This document shows, piece by piece, positions 5,784 to 8,147 of a DNA stretch of 8,147 nucleotides. Position numbers and translations under genes: made by a program. The stretch lies in assembly GCA_003522945.1 (NCBI GenBank), contig DPHR01000138.1, positions 20,700 to 28,846 on the forward strand. The letters run 5' to 3'. This stretch comes from Clostridiales bacterium (GTDB lineage Bacteria > Bacillota > Clostridia > Oscillospirales > Oscillospiraceae). The notes below the pieces were generated by a model. It saw nothing but the letters and a program-made list of their open reading frames with translations. It was not told the origin of the DNA and did no database searches. Within the stretch, counting starts at the first letter, position 1. Each line of letters begins with the position of its first letter.

Positions 5784-8147
5784 TCAGCGGATCTTCCAGA
5801 TGTCGCTCACATACTCGGCGACGGCGCGGTCGCTGGAAAACCAGCCGGACTTGGCGATGTTCACGAGCGCCTTGCGCTGGAAGGAGAGATTGCCGGTCTC
5901 TCCGGCGAGGGCGTCCCACGCCGCGAGATACGGCGCAAAATCGCGCAGGACGAAGAACTCGTCGTTATATTTGAGCAGCGCGTCCTCAAGATCCCAGAAC
6001 TTGCTGCCGAGCGAGCCGTCCGTGAGGTGGGCGAGCACGCGCGCGAGTACCGGATCGCTCTCGGCGCATTCGCGGGCGTTGTAGCCGCCCTGCGTGGTGA
6101 AGCGCTCGGTCTCCTCGCTCGTAAGGCCGAAGATCGAAATGTTCTCCGCGCCGACGCGCTCGAGGATTTCGACGTTCGCGCCGTCGAGCGTGCCGAGCGT
6201 CACGGCGCCGTTCATCATAAACTTCATGCAGCCGGTGCCGCTCGCTTCCTTTCCGGCAGTGGAGATCTGCTCGGAAATGTCGGCGGCGGGGTAGATGCGC
6301 TGCCCCATGGTGACGCCGAAGTTTTCCATGAACACGACCTTCATCCGGCGGCTCACCACCGGGTCGGCGTTCACAAGATCGGCCACAGCGCACACGAAGC
6401 GGATGCTCTCCTTGGCAAAGGCGTAGCTGTGCGCGGCTTTGCCGGCAAAAACGAACGTGCTCGCCGGGACCTTCGCGTAAGGATCGTCCTTGAGCCGGTC
6501 GTAGAGCGCGAGGATCTTAAAGGCGTTCAGGAGCTGACGCTTGTAGGCGTGGATGCGCTTGACCTGCACGTCGATGACGCCGTCCGGGTTGCACGCAATG
6601 CCGAAGTCGCGCGCGATATAATCGCAGAGGTTCTTTTTCGCCGCGAGCTTCACCTTGGCAAGCTCGCGCAGCGACTCGGTATCGTCCGCATAGGCGAGAA
6701 GCCCTTCGAGCTTTTCCGGCTGCTCGACCCAGCCGTCGCCGACGCGCTCGGCGATGTAGCGCGAGAGGCCGGGGTTCGACTGCAAAAGGAAGCGGCGGTG
6801 CGAAACGCCGTTCGTCTTGTTGTTGAATTTCTCCGGGGAGATGGCGTAAAAATCGCGCAGGACGGTGTTTTTCAAAATCTCCGTATGGAGCTTCGCCACG
6901 CCGTTCACCGAGTGGCCGCCGATCACGGAGAGATTCGCCATGCGCACGAAGCCGCCGCCGATGACGGCGGTCGCCTGCTGACGGTCGTGCCAGCCGGGAA
7001 CGGACTGGTCAAAGCTCTCGCGCCAGCGGCGGTCGATCTCCTCGATGATCTGGAACTGGCGGGGCAGAAGAGAGCGCATGAGTGACACCGGCCACTTTTC
7101 GAGCGCTTCCGGCATGATGGTGTGGTTCGTGTAGGAGATCGTGCGGCAGGTGATGTCCCACGCTTCCTCCCACGAGAGACCCTCGCCGTCCATCAAAAGA
7201 CGCATCAGCTCCGGCACACAGAGCGCGGGGTGGGTGTCGTTCGTGTGGATGGCGACGCGCTCGGGCAGCTTGTCCCAGGGAAGATGCGTGGCGCGGAACG
7301 TGCGCAGCATGCTCTGCAGCCCGGCGCAGACGAAGAAATATTCCTGCAGGAGACGCAGCTGCTGCCCGGCGGGGGTGTTGTCGTCGGGGTAGAGAAGGCA
7401 GGTGATCGCCTCGGCGTCGTTGTTGGCCTTCTGCGCGCGGGAATAGTCTCCGGCGTTGAAGGCGTCGAGATCGAGCTGCTTGTGCACCGGGCCCGCGCGC
7501 CAGAGACGGAGATTGTTCACCGCGTGCGCGCCGTAGCCGAGGATGGGCACGTCGTAAGGCGTGGCGAGAACGCTGCGGTAATCGCGCAGCTCATACACCA
7601 TGCGGCCATTCTCCTCGCGCCGGTCTACGGTGCCGCCGAAGCGGACCTCCACGGCTTCACTCGGCACCGCGGTCTCCCACGGGTAGCCGTCCGAGAGCCA
7701 GTCGTCCGGCTCCTCGGTCTGGCAGCCGGAGCGGATGCGCTGGCGGAAAAGACCGTAACGGTAGCGAAGGCCCATGCCGACGCACGGCACGTCCTCCGCC
7801 GCGAGCGAATCGAGATAGCACGCCGCGAGACGGCCCAGACCGCCGTTGCCGAGACCGGCATCCGGCTCCATGTCGAAGATGTCCGCCGCCTTGAAGCCCA
7901 GCGCCTCCACGGCCCCTGTCAGCGGCTCCAGCAGCTCCAGATTGTAGGCGTTCTTCATCAGGCTGCGTCCCATGAGAAACTCCATGGACATATAGTGGAC
8001 CTTCCGCTTCTCCTGACTGTCCACCTCCTCACGGGTACGCACCCCCCGCTCGGCCATGATATCCCGCAGCACCAGAGCGCAGGCCTTCATGATCTCTCCG
8101 TCGGTGGCCTGCTTCTCCGTGCAGCCGTAGTTCAGCCGCAGCTTCTG
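5784..8147 (-). CDS. glgP: Glycogen/starch/alpha-glucan phosphorylase, 5'-truncated by the window edge
   Basis: PLP-dependent GT35 phosphorylase, cytoplasmic: it releases glucose-1-phosphate from the non-reducing ends of alpha-1,4-glucan. The frame stays open through the right edge, so the first in-window ATG (8090) is not the start; 19 codons upstream of it (QKLRLNYGCTEKQATDGEI) are still phosphorylase-like. 787 residues are visible, and by family length probably 10-25 N-terminal residues are missing. Landmarks: MSMEFLMGRSL and DAGLGNGGLGRLAACYLDS near the N-terminus, NDTHPALCVPELMRLL, TNHTIMPEALEKWP, IGGHSVNGVAKLH, the phosphate-site segment VQVKRIHAYKRQ, and the PLP segment EASGTGCMKFMMNG, whose Lys (codon 6222-6224) is the expected Schiff-base residue. 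Oddities: Cys replaces the common Asn in TGNMK, and Ala the common Glu in KRIHEYK; both catalytic regions are otherwise intact. The C-terminal DIWKIR followed by TGA is a normal family end. It is first of the visible cluster and separated from glgC by a repeat element. Identification is very secure. Confidence 0.97.
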   Translation of the reverse strand, partial: QKLRLNYGCTEKQATDGEIMKACALVLRDIMAERGVRTREEVDSQEKRKVHYMSMEFLMGRSLMKNAYNLELLEPLTGAVEALGFKAADIFDMEPDAGLGNGGLGRLAACYLDSLAAEDVPCVGMGLRYRYGLFRQRIRSGCQTEEPDDWLSDGYPWETAVPSEAVEVRFGGTVDRREENGRMVYELRDYRSVLATPYDVPILGYGAHAVNNLRLWRAGPVHKQLDLDAFNAGDYSRAQKANNDAEAITCLLYPDDNTPAGQQLRLLQEYFFVCAGLQSMLRTFRATHLPWDKLPERVAIHTNDTHPALCVPELMRLLMDGEGLSWEEAWDITCRTISYTNHTIMPEALEKWPVSLMRSLLPRQFQIIEEIDRRWRESFDQSVPGWHDRQQATAVIGGGFVRMANLSVIGGHSVNGVAKLHTEILKNTVLRDFYAISPEKFNNKTNGVSHRRFLLQSNPGLSRYIAERVGDGWVEQPEKLEGLLAYADDTESLRELAKVKLAAKKNLCDYIARDFGIACNPDGVIDVQVKRIHAYKRQLLNAFKILALYDRLKDDPYAKVPASTFVFAGKAAHSYAFAKESIRFVCAVADLVNADPVVSRRMKVVFMENFGVTMGQRIYPAADISEQISTAGKEASGTGCMKFMMNGAVTLGTLDGANVEILERVGAENISIFGLTSEETERFTTQGGYNARECAESDPVLARVLAHLTDGSLGSKFWDLEDALLKYNDEFFVLRDFAPYLAAWDALAGETGNLSFQRKALVNIAKSGWFSSDRAVAEYVSDIWKIR

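Noticed and set aside
5331..7085. Long open frame on the plus strand (584 codons) opposite glgC and glgP
   Set aside because: Shadow frame produced by the GC-rich codon bias of the minus-strand genes. It spans two genes and the repeat spacer, its translation is Ala/Arg/Val/Glu-rich without any family motif, and no plausible ribosome binding site was found.
1..8147. CRISPR array, tRNA, rRNA, transposase, phage or defence genes
   Set aside because: No spaced direct repeats, tRNA-like cloverleaf or mobile-element coding sequence was seen. Apart from the 145-base glgP-glgC gap, nearly the whole window is accounted for by six genes without frameshifts.

Overview
The window is a gene-dense, GC-rich (roughly 60% by eye) piece of chromosome carrying a glycogen metabolism cluster. 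Every gene lies on the minus strand, so transcription runs from the right edge to the left edge. The paired GlgC + GlgD arrangement of ADP-glucose pyrophosphorylase is typical of Bacillota. With the high GC, purine-rich ribosome binding sites and protein wording, a clostridial (Oscillospiraceae/Ruminococcaceae-like) gut anaerobe is the most likely source. The genus cannot be determined from this sequence.

Layout in transcription order: glgP, glycogen phosphorylase (8147 to 5784, its first residues cut off by the window edge); a 145-base spacer with an inverted-repeat element; glgC, catalytic ADP-glucose pyrophosphorylase (5638 to 4502); an 18-base gap; glgD, the non-catalytic paralogue (4483 to 3386); glgA, glycogen synthase (3389 to 1944); an intracellular family GH13 alpha-amylase/neopullulanase-like enzyme (1947 to 307); and a 93-residue protein resembling dimeric alpha/beta barrel (Dabb) proteins (310 to 29). 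The last three junctions, glgD/glgA, glgA/GH13 and GH13/small gene, are each the same 4-base ATGA stop-start overlap. This indicates one polycistronic, translationally coupled unit. The operon promoter is not seen and presumably lies beyond the right edge.

How the genes work together: GlgC (with GlgD) makes ADP-glucose from glucose-1-phosphate and ATP. GlgA adds its glucose to alpha-1,4-glucan chains. GlgP shortens the chains by phosphorolysis, returning glucose-1-phosphate. The GH13 enzyme has no export signal and probably trims or opens intracellular glucans. No branching enzyme (glgB) is present in the window.

I found no CRISPR array, transposase, tRNA, rRNA or clear sign of a wholly new system. 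The two most interesting items are the small Dabb-like gene locked into the operon by an ATGA overlap, and the 72-base element made of two inverted palindromes between glgP and glgC, which looks like a REP-pair (REPIN/BIME-like) repeat.
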